From positions 1-64,000 of the forward strand of contig NZ_JANUHA010000022.1 in assembly GCF_024753255.1 (NCBI RefSeq): a stretch of 64,000 bases of DNA, written 5' to 3'. The DNA comes from Massilia agri (GTDB taxonomy: Bacteria > Pseudomonadota > Gammaproteobacteria > Burkholderiales > Burkholderiaceae_D). This document shows, one piece after another, positions 52,202 through 60,254 of this stretch. Position 1 is the first letter of the stretch. Each line of letters opens with the position of its first letter. The notes under the pieces are model-generated. The model made no database searches and was not told where the DNA came from. It was given only the letters and a program-made list of their open reading frames with translations. The position numbers and the translations under genes are program-made.

Positions 52202-54403
52202 TTATCGCTGCTCCGCCGCCTTTGCGCGCGCCGCGTGCAGCTTGCGGTAGCTGTCGATCAGGCGGTGGTGACGGTCCAGGCCTTCGAGCGCCATGCTGGT
52301 CGGCGTCAAACCATGGAAACGCACGCTGCCGTCGACCGAACCCAGCACCGCATCCATGCGTGCATTGCCGTACATGCGACGGAAGTTGACGACGTAGTCT
52401 TCCAGCTCCAGGTCATCGTCGAGCACCACGTGCAGCACCGCGTCCATCGCCTGGTAGAACAGCTTGCGCTCGACGGTGTTGTCGTTGTACTGCAGGAAGG
52501 CGCCGACCAGCTCCTGGGCGCCTTCGAGCTCGCCCAGCGCCAGGTTGATCAGGAGGCGCAGCTCGAGCACGTTCAGCTGGCCCCAGTCCGTGTTCTCGTC
52601 GAACTCGATGCCGATCAGGCTGGCGATGTCGCCGTACTCGTCCAGCTCATTGTTTTCCAGGCGGTCGAGCAGATCGTTCAGGGCGTCGTCGTCCAGGCGG
52701 TGCAGGTTCAGGATGTCTTCGCGGAACAGCAGTGACTTGTTCGTGTTGTCCCAGACCAGGTCTTCCACCGGATAGACTTCCGAGTAGCCCGGCACCAGGA
52801 TGCGGCAGGCGGTGGCGCCCAGCTCGTCGTAGACGGCCATGTAGACTTCCTTGCCCATGTCCTCGAGGATGGCGAGCAGGGTCGCCGATTCCTGCGCATT
52901 CGAGTCTTCGCCGGCGCCCGAAAAGTCCCATTCGACGAAGTCGAGATCGGTCTTCGCGCTGAAGAAGCGCCACGAGACCACGCCGCTCGAATCGATGAAG
53001 TGCTCGACGAAGTTGTAGGGCTCGGTCACGGCTTCGCTCGCGAAGGTCGGCGGCGGCAGGTCGTTCAGGCCCTCGAAGCTGCGGCCCTGCAGCAGCTCCG
53101 TCAGGCTGCGCTCCAGCGCCACCTCGAAGCTCGGGTGGGCGCCGAAGGAGGCGAACACGCCGCCCGTGCGCGGGTTCATCAGGGTCACGCACATGACCGG
53201 ATACCGGCCTCCGAGCGAGGCGTCCTTGACCAGCACCGGGAAGCCCTGCTCTTCAAGGCCCTGGATCCCGGCCAGGATGCGCGGGTACTTCGCCAGCACC
53301 TCGGCGGGTACGTCCGGCAAGGCCATCTCGCCTTCCAGGATCTCGCGCTTGACGGCGCGTTCGAAGATCTCGGACAGGCACTGCACCTGGGCCTCGGCCA
53401 GCGTGTTACCGGCGCTCATGCCATTGCTGGCATACAGGTTCTCGACCAGGTTGGACGGGAAGTACACCGTCTCCCCATCGGACAGGCGCTTGAAGGGCAG
53501 CGAGACGATGCCGCGCGCCGCGTTCCCGGAATTGGTGTCGACCAGGTGGGAGCCGCGCAGCTCGCCGTCGGGGTCGTAGACCTCGCGGGTGTAGGCGTCG
53601 AGGATCTCTTCGGGCAGCGCATCGTCGGGGCCCGCCTGGAACCAGCGCTCGTTCGGGTAGTGGACGAAGGGCGCGTTGGCGATGTCCTCGCCCCAGTAGG
53701 CGCCGGCGTAGAAGTGGTTGTTGTTCAGGCGCTCGATGTATTCGCCCAGGGCCGAGGCCAGCGCGCTTTCCTTGGTCGCGCCCTTGCCGTTGGTGAAGCA
53801 CATCGGCGAGTGCGCGTCGCGGATGTGCAGCGACCACACGTTGGGGACGATGTTGCGCCACGAGGCGATCTCGATCTTGATGCCCCAGCTGGCGAGCATG
53901 CCCGACATGTTCGCGATGGTCTGCTCCAGCGGCAGGTCCTTGCCGGGGATGTAGGTGGCCGCTCCGCCATCGGGCTGCAGGGTCAGGAGGGCCTGGGCGT
54001 CCGCATCCAGGTTCGCCACCTCCTCGATCACGAACTCGGGGCCGGCCTGCACCACCTTCTTGACCGTGCAGCGCTCGATCGAGCGCAGGATGCCCTGGCG
54101 GTCCTTTTCCGAGATGTCCGGCGGCAGTTCGACCTGGATCTTGAAGATCTGCTGGTAGCGGTTCTCCGGGTCGACGATATTGTTCTGCGAGAGGCGGATG
54201 TTCTCGGTCGGGATGTTCCGGGTGTTGCAGTACAGCTTGACGAAATAGGCCGCGCACAGGGCCGAGGAGGCCAGGAAGTAGTCGAAGGGGCCGGGCGCCG
54301 AGCCGTCGCCCTTGTAACGGATCGGCTGGTCGGCGATCACGGTGAAGTCGTCGAACTTGGCTTCCAGACGTAGCTTGTCGAGGAAGTTGACCTTGATTTC
54401 CAT
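52202..54403 (-). CDS. OsmC-YcaO fusion protein
   Basis: 733 aa. Residues ~1-140 form an OsmC-like domain (FTVIADQPIRYKGDGSAPGPFDYFLASSALCAAYF, with the redox Cys in SSALCAAYF, second Cys in IERCTVKKVV). From ~150 onward is a YcaO domain: KDLPLEQTIANMSGMLASWG, GATKESALASALGEYIERL, and SEIFERAVKREILEGE, which hold the acidic ATP-Mg residues. The C-terminal helical part resembles that of E. coli YcaO. YcaO enzymes use ATP to activate amide backbones; E. coli YcaO aids RimO-dependent methylthiolation of S12. The fusion suggests an OsmC-type thiol/peroxide step feeding the ATP-dependent reaction. No peptide precursor or RimO gene beside it. Confidence 0.92.
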   Translation of the reverse strand: MEIKVNFLDKLRLEAKFDDFTVIADQPIRYKGDGSAPGPFDYFLASSALCAAYFVKLYCNTRNIPTENIRLSQNNIVDPENRYQQIFKIQVELPPDISEKDRQGILRSIERCTVKKVVQAGPEFVIEEVANLDADAQALLTLQPDGGAATYIPGKDLPLEQTIANMSGMLASWGIKIEIASWRNIVPNVWSLHIRDAHSPMCFTNGKGATKESALASALGEYIERLNNNHFYAGAYWGEDIANAPFVHYPNERWFQAGPDDALPEEILDAYTREVYDPDGELRGSHLVDTNSGNAARGIVSLPFKRLSDGETVYFPSNLVENLYASNGMSAGNTLAEAQVQCLSEIFERAVKREILEGEMALPDVPAEVLAKYPRILAGIQGLEEQGFPVLVKDASLGGRYPVMCVTLMNPRTGGVFASFGAHPSFEVALERSLTELLQGRSFEGLNDLPPPTFASEAVTEPYNFVEHFIDSSGVVSWRFFSAKTDLDFVEWDFSGAGEDSNAQESATLLAILEDMGKEVYMAVYDELGATACRILVPGYSEVYPVEDLVWDNTNKSLLFREDILNLHRLDDDALNDLLDRLENNELDEYGDIASLIGIEFDENTDWGQLNVLELRLLINLALGELEGAQELVGAFLQYNDNTVERKLFYQAMDAVLHVVLDDDLELEDYVVNFRRMYGNARMDAVLGSVDGSVRFHGLTPTSMALEGLDRHHRLIDSYRKLHAARAKAAEQR

Positions 54404-54421
54404 ATGAATTCCGGTGAATGC

Positions 54422-54511
54422 TTAAAAATGGCTGGCTACGATCGAACCTTTGTCCGACGACGCAAAATAGAAAGCCCTGTGAGAACAGGGCTCTGCGAGA
54501 GTGAAGCGCAT
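54422..54511 (-). CDS. Possible 29-codon leader peptide upstream of OsmC-YcaO
   Basis: ATG at 54511, stop TAA at 54424-54422, ending 19 bp before the OsmC-YcaO start. The peptide starts MRFTLAEPCSHRAFYFASSD and ends SIVASHF. A terminator-like hairpin lies inside its coding region, as in attenuation leaders. No strong ribosome-binding site and no run of one amino acid, so translation is unproven. Confidence 0.25.
   Translation of the reverse strand: MRFTLAEPCSHRAFYFASSDKGSIVASHF
54473..54492 (-). terminator. Terminator-like hairpin in the leader of OsmC-YcaO (attenuator candidate)
   Basis: Read on the minus strand: AGCCCTGT-TCTC-ACAGGGCT, then TTCTATTTT. An 8-bp perfect stem plus T-rich tail is the form of an intrinsic terminator. 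It lies 70 nt upstream of the OsmC-YcaO ATG, and no minus-strand gene precedes it, so it would act on that gene's own leader. Confidence 0.5.
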
Positions 54512-54606
54512 GATTTTACTCGATTTCGCAGCTTCGCCGCATTCGGGACTGCGCCGCCGCGGCGCCAGGAGAATGTAACTTTTCAGTAATAATATCGAAT
54601 AGTTCC

Positions 54607-54680
54607 GATACATTGTGTGCAAGGGAAGCCGCTGAAAACCAAGGATCATTGCGCTACCGCAATGATTGCTGTAATGTATC
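54607..54680. promoter_or_regulatory. Nested inverted repeats upstream of the kinase gene
   Basis: The outer pair GATACATT (54607-54614) / AATGTATC (54673-54680) encloses a perfect inner pair ATCATTGCG-CTAC-CGCAATGAT (54645-54666). The whole lies between the AT-rich promoter-like stretch at 54577-54600 and the kinase ATG at 54706. It may be a regulator site or a structured 5' leader. The remaining part of the 54404-54705 intergenic region shows no other signal beyond the minus-strand leader described separately. Confidence 0.45.
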
Positions 54681-54705
54681 TTTGATCCGTATCAAGCGCC
54701 GGACG

Positions 54706-56916
54706 ATGAGCGCTTCTACCACGATTCTCGACACTTCCACGCTGGCCGAGTCCATGCCTTCCGCTCCGCAGCTGCCGGGCCACTACGAAGTGCGCGGCCG
54801 TCTCGGCGAAGGCGGCTTCGGCCAGGTCTACGAGGCCTGGGACAACAAGCTGCGCCGCCCCGTCGCCATCAAATGCATCAAGCATGCGGGCGCCGGCCGC
54901 GCCGAAGCCGACCTGATGCGCGAAGCCCGCCTCGGCGCCTCGCTGCGCCACGCCGCCTTCGTCACGGTCCACGCGATCGAGGACGACGGCGACACCCAGT
55001 CGATCGTGATGGAACTGGTGCCCGGCAGGACGCTCAAGCAGGTGCTGCTCGAGGGTCCCGTGGCGCAGCTGGAAGCGCTCGAATGGACGCGCCAGATCGC
55101 CGAAGCCATGCGCGACGCCCACGAGTCCGGCCTCGTGCACGGCGACGTGAAACCGTCGAACCTGATGCTGGAACCGGGAGGCAAGATCCGTGTCCTCGAT
55201 TTCGGCCTGGCCCACAGCGTGGACGTCCTCGCCACCACCAGCCTGCCCTCCAACGCCCTGCAGGGCACCATTGCCTACATGGCGCCCGAGCGCATGCTCG
55301 GTGCGCCGCTGTCGCCGCAAGCCGATGTCTATGCCCTGGGCCTGATCCTGTACGAGATGATCAACGGCGCCAGGCCCTTCGCGCTGCTGGACGGCCTGGC
55401 GCTGGCGGCGGCCCAGGTGCAGGCGTCGTCCGACGGCTGGAACTATCCGGTCGACGCCAGTCCGCAGCTGGTCGCCCTGATCCGCGCGATGACGGCGCGC
55501 CAGCCCGCGCAGCGCCTGGCCGGCATGGCCGAGGTGCTCGAGCGGCTGGCGCAGCTGGATGCGCCGGCGCCGCCGGCAGCCCGCCCCGCCAGGAAGACCA
55601 TGGCCCCGCGCACGCGCAAGGCGCTGGCCGGCGTGGCGCTGCTGGCGCTGCTGGGTGCGGGCGGCTGGTATGCGGCGCCCCACCTGGCGGTGCTGGGCAG
55701 CTCGCTGGCGCCCTTCTCCGAATCGCTCGAGATGGAGCAGGGACTGGCGGCGCTGAAGCAGTTCGACCGCCCGGACAGCCTGGACAAGGCGGAGCAGCAC
55801 TTCCGCCGCATCCTGGAGCGCCAGCCCGACAGCGCGGCGGCGGCCGCCGGCCTGTCGATCACGTACGCCTTGCGCTACCAGACCGACAAGGGCGACGAGA
55901 CCTGGCTGCAGCGGGCCGACGCCAGCGCCCAGCGCGCCGCCCAGCTCAACGAGCAGCTCGCCCTCAGCCACGTCGCCCGCGCCTGGGTGCTGTTCAACCA
56001 GGGCAAGCGCGAGGAGGCGCTGGGCGCCCACGCCGAGGCGCTGCGCCTCGATCCCAACAATTTCTTCGCCTGGTATGGCCAGGTCGCGACGCTGCGCCGC
56101 ATGCACCGCTACGACGATGCGCGCGCCAGGCTGGCCGAGGCCTTCGTCCGCTTCCCGCGCGAGCGCGCCTTCACCGACGAACTGGGTGCGATCGAGTACG
56201 AGCAGGCCGATTACCCGGCGGCCGAGCGCGCGTTCCGGCGCAGCATTGCGCTGCAGCCTGATGCGGTACTCGCCTACTCCAACCTGAACGCGGCGCTGCT
56301 GCGCCAGAACCGTGATGACGAAGCCTTGCGGGTGCTGCAGCAGGGCCTGCAGATCCGGCCCAGCGCCAAGCTGTACACGAACCTTGGCAACGCCCTGTTC
56401 CTGCGCCAGGACTACGTCGGCGCCGCGGCGGCCTTCGAGAACGCGGTGTCGCCGACGCGCGGCTCGCCCGGCGAATACCAGCTGTGGGCCAACCTGGCAG
56501 ATACCTTGAACTGGATTCCCGGACGCGAAGCGCAGGCGCGGGCCGCCTACGAGAAGGCGCGCGAACTGCTGGCGCCGCGCCTGGCGCGCGCGCCGAACGA
56601 CGTGTTGCTGGTCTCGCGCATGGGCTTGTACGCCGCGCGCACCAGGGCGCTTGACGACGCCGCCACCCTCCTGCCGCGCGCGCTCGCGCTGGCACCGAAC
56701 AGCGCCGACGTGCAGTTCCGCGCCGCTCTCGCCTATGAACTCCTGGGCCAGCGCGACGCGGCGCTCGTCGCCATCCAACACGCCCGGCGCCTGGGCTACC
56801 CGGTCAAGTTCATCGACGCCGAACCCGACCTGGTGGCCCTGCGGCGCGACGAGCGTTACGTCCGGGCCGATGTGTCCGGCAGTCCCCGTGCTCCAGCAGC
56901 ACGTTCAACGAAGTGA
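54706..56916 (+). CDS. Membrane-anchored Ser/Thr protein kinase with TPR domain
   Basis: 736 aa from the ATG at 54706 (MSASTTILDTSTLAES). Kinase domain ~25-285: Gly loop GRLGEGGFGQVYEAW, ATP Lys in VAIKCIKH, catalytic loop VHGDVKPSNLML (Asp present; HGD instead of HRD, so a non-RD kinase), DFGLA and APERM. A single membrane helix follows at about 298-325 (LAGVALLALLGAGGWYAAP). The rest is a series of TPR-like repeats (~345-700; for example YAPAERAFRRSIALQPD-type units), probably periplasmic. Upstream lies a nested inverted repeat. 13 bp downstream is a small orphan gene, then a convergent FHA/AAA+ regulator. Confidence 0.92.
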   Translation: MSASTTILDTSTLAESMPSAPQLPGHYEVRGRLGEGGFGQVYEAWDNKLRRPVAIKCIKHAGAGRAEADLMREARLGASLRHAAFVTVHAIEDDGDTQSIVMELVPGRTLKQVLLEGPVAQLEALEWTRQIAEAMRDAHESGLVHGDVKPSNLMLEPGGKIRVLDFGLAHSVDVLATTSLPSNALQGTIAYMAPERMLGAPLSPQADVYALGLILYEMINGARPFALLDGLALAAAQVQASSDGWNYPVDASPQLVALIRAMTARQPAQRLAGMAEVLERLAQLDAPAPPAARPARKTMAPRTRKALAGVALLALLGAGGWYAAPHLAVLGSSLAPFSESLEMEQGLAALKQFDRPDSLDKAEQHFRRILERQPDSAAAAAGLSITYALRYQTDKGDETWLQRADASAQRAAQLNEQLALSHVARAWVLFNQGKREEALGAHAEALRLDPNNFFAWYGQVATLRRMHRYDDARARLAEAFVRFPRERAFTDELGAIEYEQADYPAAERAFRRSIALQPDAVLAYSNLNAALLRQNRDDEALRVLQQGLQIRPSAKLYTNLGNALFLRQDYVGAAAAFENAVSPTRGSPGEYQLWANLADTLNWIPGREAQARAAYEKARELLAPRLARAPNDVLLVSRMGLYAARTRALDDAATLLPRALALAPNSADVQFRAALAYELLGQRDAALVAIQHARRLGYPVKFIDAEPDLVALRRDERYVRADVSGSPRAPAARSTK

Positions 56917-56929
56917 ACTGAAAGAGACC

Positions 56930-57298
56930 ATGGCAACCGATTACAACATCACCATCCAATTCAATCCGGGCAATCCAATGGCCACCTGGAGCATCGACGG
57001 CAAGATCGAAGCGCTGATCAAGGCGAACGTCGGCGATACCCTGACCTTCGACTTCCGCCTGCCGGACACGCCTTCCGTCGAGCTGGCAAGCGCCATGCTG
57101 TTCGCGGGCCCGCGCAAGCCGGCCAGCGCGCACTCGCCCTTCAACCAGTCGCAGATCCCGCTGGTGCAGGGTTCGAAAGTGAAAGTGGCGAACGACGGCT
57201 TCTGGGGTTTCTCGATCGCCTTCACCACGACCAACAAGGAAGGCGTGAGCAGCTTCTTCTTCCTGCCCGATCCGGAACTGGAAGTCGGTTCGATCTGA
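56930..57298 (+). CDS. Small hypothetical protein paired with the kinase
   Basis: 122 aa, ATG at 56930 with AAAGAGA just upstream, 13 bp after the kinase stop. Predicted all-beta (DYNITIQFNPGNPMATWSID, VGDTLTFDFRLPDTPSV, GSKVKVANDGFWGFSIAFTT), with no signal peptide or membrane helix. No family recognised. Its tight linkage suggests co-transcription with the kinase; it could be a substrate or a structural partner. It ends 7 bp from the convergent regulator gene. Confidence 0.72.
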   Translation: MATDYNITIQFNPGNPMATWSIDGKIEALIKANVGDTLTFDFRLPDTPSVELASAMLFAGPRKPASAHSPFNQSQIPLVQGSKVKVANDGFWGFSIAFTTTNKEGVSSFFFLPDPELEVGSI

Positions 57299-57305
57299 TC
57301 GGACT

Positions 57306-58805
57306 TCAGTTCGGCCGCAGCAGCCGCCAGCGGCGCCGCAAGGCTTCCGCCGGCGTCTTCAGGAGCGCCGCGCAGCGCTCGATATCGCCCGCCGATGCCG
57401 CCATCGCGCGGGCGATGTCGTCTTCGGCGATCGTCTCGGGCCGCCGGATGTCCGGGTGGTCCTCCAGCAGCTTGTACAGGCTCGGACGCGAGATTCCCAG
57501 CGCCTGCGCCGCGGCCTGGATGTTCCAGTCATTCCCGGCCATCGCCTCCAGCACCTCGCCGTCGCTCAGCTTCGAAGGCCTGCGGCGTGCGACCGCAGTT
57601 TCCAGCGTCACGACCGGTTCCGGCTCCAGCGCCTCTTCCACCTTCGCGCGCGCGCTACCCACCAGCTGCTCCAGCGTCGGCACGCCGCCTTCGCGCAGCA
57701 CCAGCGCGGCGCGCTGCAGCACGTTGAACAGCTGGCGGACGTTGCCCGGCCAGTCATGGGCCGCCAGTTCCGCCACCAGCGCCGCCGGCAGCTCGGCCTC
57801 GATGCCCTGCTGCCTCAAGAGGTCCACGATCAGCACGCCGACATCCTCGCGCCGCTGGCGCAGCAGCGGCATGCGGAGCACGAAGCCTTCCAGCCTATGC
57901 AGCAAGGCCTGGTTGAAGGCAGCGGCATCGAGATCCTGGTCGGAGGCGGCGACCAGGCGCGCGCTCGAACGCCGGTCTTCGGATGCGCCGATGGGCCGGT
58001 AGCCGCCGCCTTCGATCGCGCGCAGCAGCATCGGCTGCACGGCCGCCGGCGCGTTGCCGATCTCGTCGAGGAAGAGCGTCCCGCCATCGGCTTGCGCGAA
58101 CAATCCCTCGCGCGCAGCGCCCGCGCCCGGATACGCGCCTTCCACTGCGCCAAACAGCGCGCATGCCGCCATGGACTCGCCCAGTGCCGCCATGTTGACG
58201 GCGACCAGCGGCCCTTGCGCCCGCCCGCTCAGCGCGTGGATTGCGCGCGCGGCGATCTCCTTGCCTGTGCCGGTTTCTCCCACCAGCAGGACCGGCAGGC
58301 TGGTGCGCGCCACCATATGGATCTGCTCGCGCACGCCAATGCTGGCGCTGCCCACGCCGATCAGGCCCGGCACCGTGTTCGGCGCAGGCAGGCGCTGCAT
58401 CCAGTGCAGGCACAGAACCACCGCCCGCCCCAGCGTCAGGATCTGGCCATCGGCAATCTGCCCCGCACTGAAGTGGATGGGGTGGGTGAGGACGCGGCCA
58501 TTGACTTCAACGGCCATGGGGCTGGCCGGCAGGGTCATGGAAACCCGGTCGCTTGCGTCCCGCACCAGGCGCAGGGGCTGGCGCGAAATGGCGCCGTGGC
58601 CCAGGGGCAGGCCCTCGCGGCCGGGGTGCATGAAGAGGGGAGCAAAGCGATTCAGCTCGATGACGTCGCCGCCGGCGCCGCCGACGAACTGTTCACCGAT
58701 CCGCGCGCGATCGGGGTGCCAGACGATGGTGAGAGCGAGCAGGGGCGCTGCACCGTTTTCCAGGTCGTAGAGCGGCGAGGTCAGCGTGAAATCGGAGTAA
58801 GTCAT
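57306..58805 (-). CDS. FHA/AAA+ Fis-type regulator with altered GAFTGA loop
   Basis: 499 aa from the ATG at 58805 (MTYSDFTLTSPLYDLENG). The N-terminal ~150 residues look FHA-like (RIGEQFVGG, GHGAISRQPLRLVRD, VEVNGRVL, IADGQILTLG). The AAA+ domain has Walker A VGETGTGKE (~172), Walker B GGTLFLDEIG and sensor-type NVRQLFNV. The loop that contacts sigma-54 in bEBPs (GAFTGA) reads GAYPGA at about 226, losing the essential Thr. The C-terminal Fis-type HTH is NIQAAAQALGISRPSLYKLL. It may not work as a classical sigma-54 activator. Convergent with the kinase/orphan pair and presumably regulated by that kinase through the FHA domain. Confidence 0.88.
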   Translation of the reverse strand: MTYSDFTLTSPLYDLENGAAPLLALTIVWHPDRARIGEQFVGGAGGDVIELNRFAPLFMHPGREGLPLGHGAISRQPLRLVRDASDRVSMTLPASPMAVEVNGRVLTHPIHFSAGQIADGQILTLGRAVVLCLHWMQRLPAPNTVPGLIGVGSASIGVREQIHMVARTSLPVLLVGETGTGKEIAARAIHALSGRAQGPLVAVNMAALGESMAACALFGAVEGAYPGAGAAREGLFAQADGGTLFLDEIGNAPAAVQPMLLRAIEGGGYRPIGASEDRRSSARLVAASDQDLDAAAFNQALLHRLEGFVLRMPLLRQRREDVGVLIVDLLRQQGIEAELPAALVAELAAHDWPGNVRQLFNVLQRAALVLREGGVPTLEQLVGSARAKVEEALEPEPVVTLETAVARRRPSKLSDGEVLEAMAGNDWNIQAAAQALGISRPSLYKLLEDHPDIRRPETIAEDDIARAMAASAGDIERCAALLKTPAEALRRRWRLLRPN

Positions 58806-58918
58806 GGGGCCTGACAAAAAGCACGGATGCACGAGGCGTGGTGATTGTCATTTTAACCTCATGCGGCCGCCAGGCCCAGCGTGCAGGGCCGCATTCCGGT
58901 CCCTGCTGCCGCGCAGTC

Positions 58919-59713
58919 CTAGCCCGGTCCCGGGCTGGACAGCCTGCCGAAGGCCGCCTTCTCCATCACCGGCAAGGGTAGGCGTCGCCGGAACCGCGGC
59001 GGCGATACTTCCCGCATCTGGACGGCGCCTTTCGGCACGAAGAGGTGGGCGCGGCGGCGGTCGGCGATATTGACGCCGGCAAAGCGCTCGATGCCGACAT
59101 CGGTGGCCGGCTCGCTGCTACCTGCCTGCGCGTCGCCGGCGCCAGGCCGGCCATCGTTCCAGCGATTGCCGGCGGCATCGAAGCGGACGTGGAAATGGCG
59201 CTGGCGGGAGTCGATCACGTCCAGCAGCCCGGACGACAGGTCCACGCGGAGCACCATGGCCGGCGTCGGCGCCAGCACGCGCTCGCCCAGGATGCAGGCG
59301 AGCCTCGCGTGGTCGCGCTCCAGGAAAGCGGATGCTTCCACGAAGGGGGTGGCATGCACGATCTTGCGGCCCGTCTCGTCCGTCACGGAATCGGCGGTAT
59401 CGAGATAGAGCAACTTGCCGCTCGGCCATGCGGGCGCCGTGTACTCGAAGAAGTGCGGATCGGTGAAGAAGACCTGGAAGGCCATGCCGAGCGACCTGCC
59501 GGCCGCCGCGATATGAAAGCGCAGGCGCTCGACGGCTTTCTCGTCGCCGTAGACCGCGATACCGTCTTCCTGGGGGCGCAGCACCAGGCCAGCCCTGCGC
59601 AGCTTGTCGAAGCAGGCCGGTACCGGCACGATGCGCAGGTCGCGCAGCACGCCGTCGGCAAAGAACGCGTGTCCGAACGAAATCCGGAAAATCAGTTTAC
59701 AGGACGCCGGCAT
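58919..59713 (-). CDS. Unrecognised protein
   Basis: 264 aa from the ATG at 59713 (MPASCKLIFRISFGHAFFAD), chosen for its strong AAGGGGGAG ribosome-binding site. No known family recognised. The N-terminal part looks beta-rich (RDLRIVPVPACFDKLRRAGLVLRP), with a middle segment MAFQVFFTDPHFFEYTAPAW and a later VLAPTPAMVLRVDLSSGLLDV. No membrane helix or signal peptide. The C-terminus is basic. It follows the FHA regulator gene on the same strand with a 113-bp gap in between and might belong to the same functional group, but this is conjecture. Confidence 0.6.
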   Translation of the reverse strand: MPASCKLIFRISFGHAFFADGVLRDLRIVPVPACFDKLRRAGLVLRPQEDGIAVYGDEKAVERLRFHIAAAGRSLGMAFQVFFTDPHFFEYTAPAWPSGKLLYLDTADSVTDETGRKIVHATPFVEASAFLERDHARLACILGERVLAPTPAMVLRVDLSSGLLDVIDSRQRHFHVRFDAAGNRWNDGRPGAGDAQAGSSEPATDVGIERFAGVNIADRRRAHLFVPKGAVQMREVSPPRFRRRLPLPVMEKAAFGRLSSPGPG

Positions 59714-60254
59714 ATCACTCCCCCTTCGCATGATGAGCCCATGATGGTTGGTTTGAAATAATGTGCCGACCGCTGACGACGCCATTCAAATCAGAGCGCG
59801 CCACGCGGACGCGATATAAAACAATGGGCAGGTATTTGCCGCGAACGATTCCAAATACCGGTTGTATTTTAATAAGGCGGAATATCGGGAGAAGGTATTC
59901 GACGGCTTCGGGATAAAGCCGCTGCAATCCGAACGTATTATGGTGTCTTGCCAGGTCAACCATCGCCAACCGCCCGCTGCTGTCATCAAGGCCGCCAGCA
60001 CGGGCTGGATGGCCGTAATTAATAAGTTGCTACGTGCTCGGGAAAACATCATATGGAATATTTATTCACTCCGTCAACCAATAATTGGAGCTATTTTTTT
60101 ACATGTAAAATGACGTGTAAAATTGCGATTTATTTTACAAGCACGATAATCCCGATAATGAAGAGCGGCTTATCCTTATAATCGCCTGATATTTTCGGAG
60201 TTAATAAAAGAAAAACCCGCCGAAGCGGGTTTTCTGGTTCAAGGCAAGGCGGTG
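59714..60254. other. AT-rich 540-bp region with TTTTACA repeats
   Basis: The G+C content here is much lower than in the flanks, especially 59800-60210. Overlapping frames exist on both strands, but none has a good ribosome-binding site or recognisable product. It contains a perfect 14-bp palindrome TTTTACATGTAAAA (60097-60110) and, close by, TGTAAAAT-N8-ATTTTACA (60116-60139). These look like regulator sites for the upstream promoter of the minus-strand gene at 59713 or remnants of acquired DNA. Confidence 0.4.
60212..60233 (-). terminator. UUCG-loop intrinsic terminator after the GH20 gene
   Basis: On the minus strand: AAAACCCGC-TTCG-GCGGGTTTT followed by TCTTTTATT. The stem is 9 bp, with the very stable C(UUCG)G tetraloop and a T-rich tail, 22 nt after the GH20 stop. 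Confidence 0.9.

Noticed and set aside
54646..56781. Long minus-strand frame opposite the kinase gene
   Set aside because: Shadow of the kinase/TPR gene; no recognisable domain and biased composition.
59862..60113. 83-codon plus-strand frame in the AT-rich island
   Set aside because: No good ribosome-binding site, overlaps other weak frames on the opposite strand and shows no domain; kept only as part of the described region.
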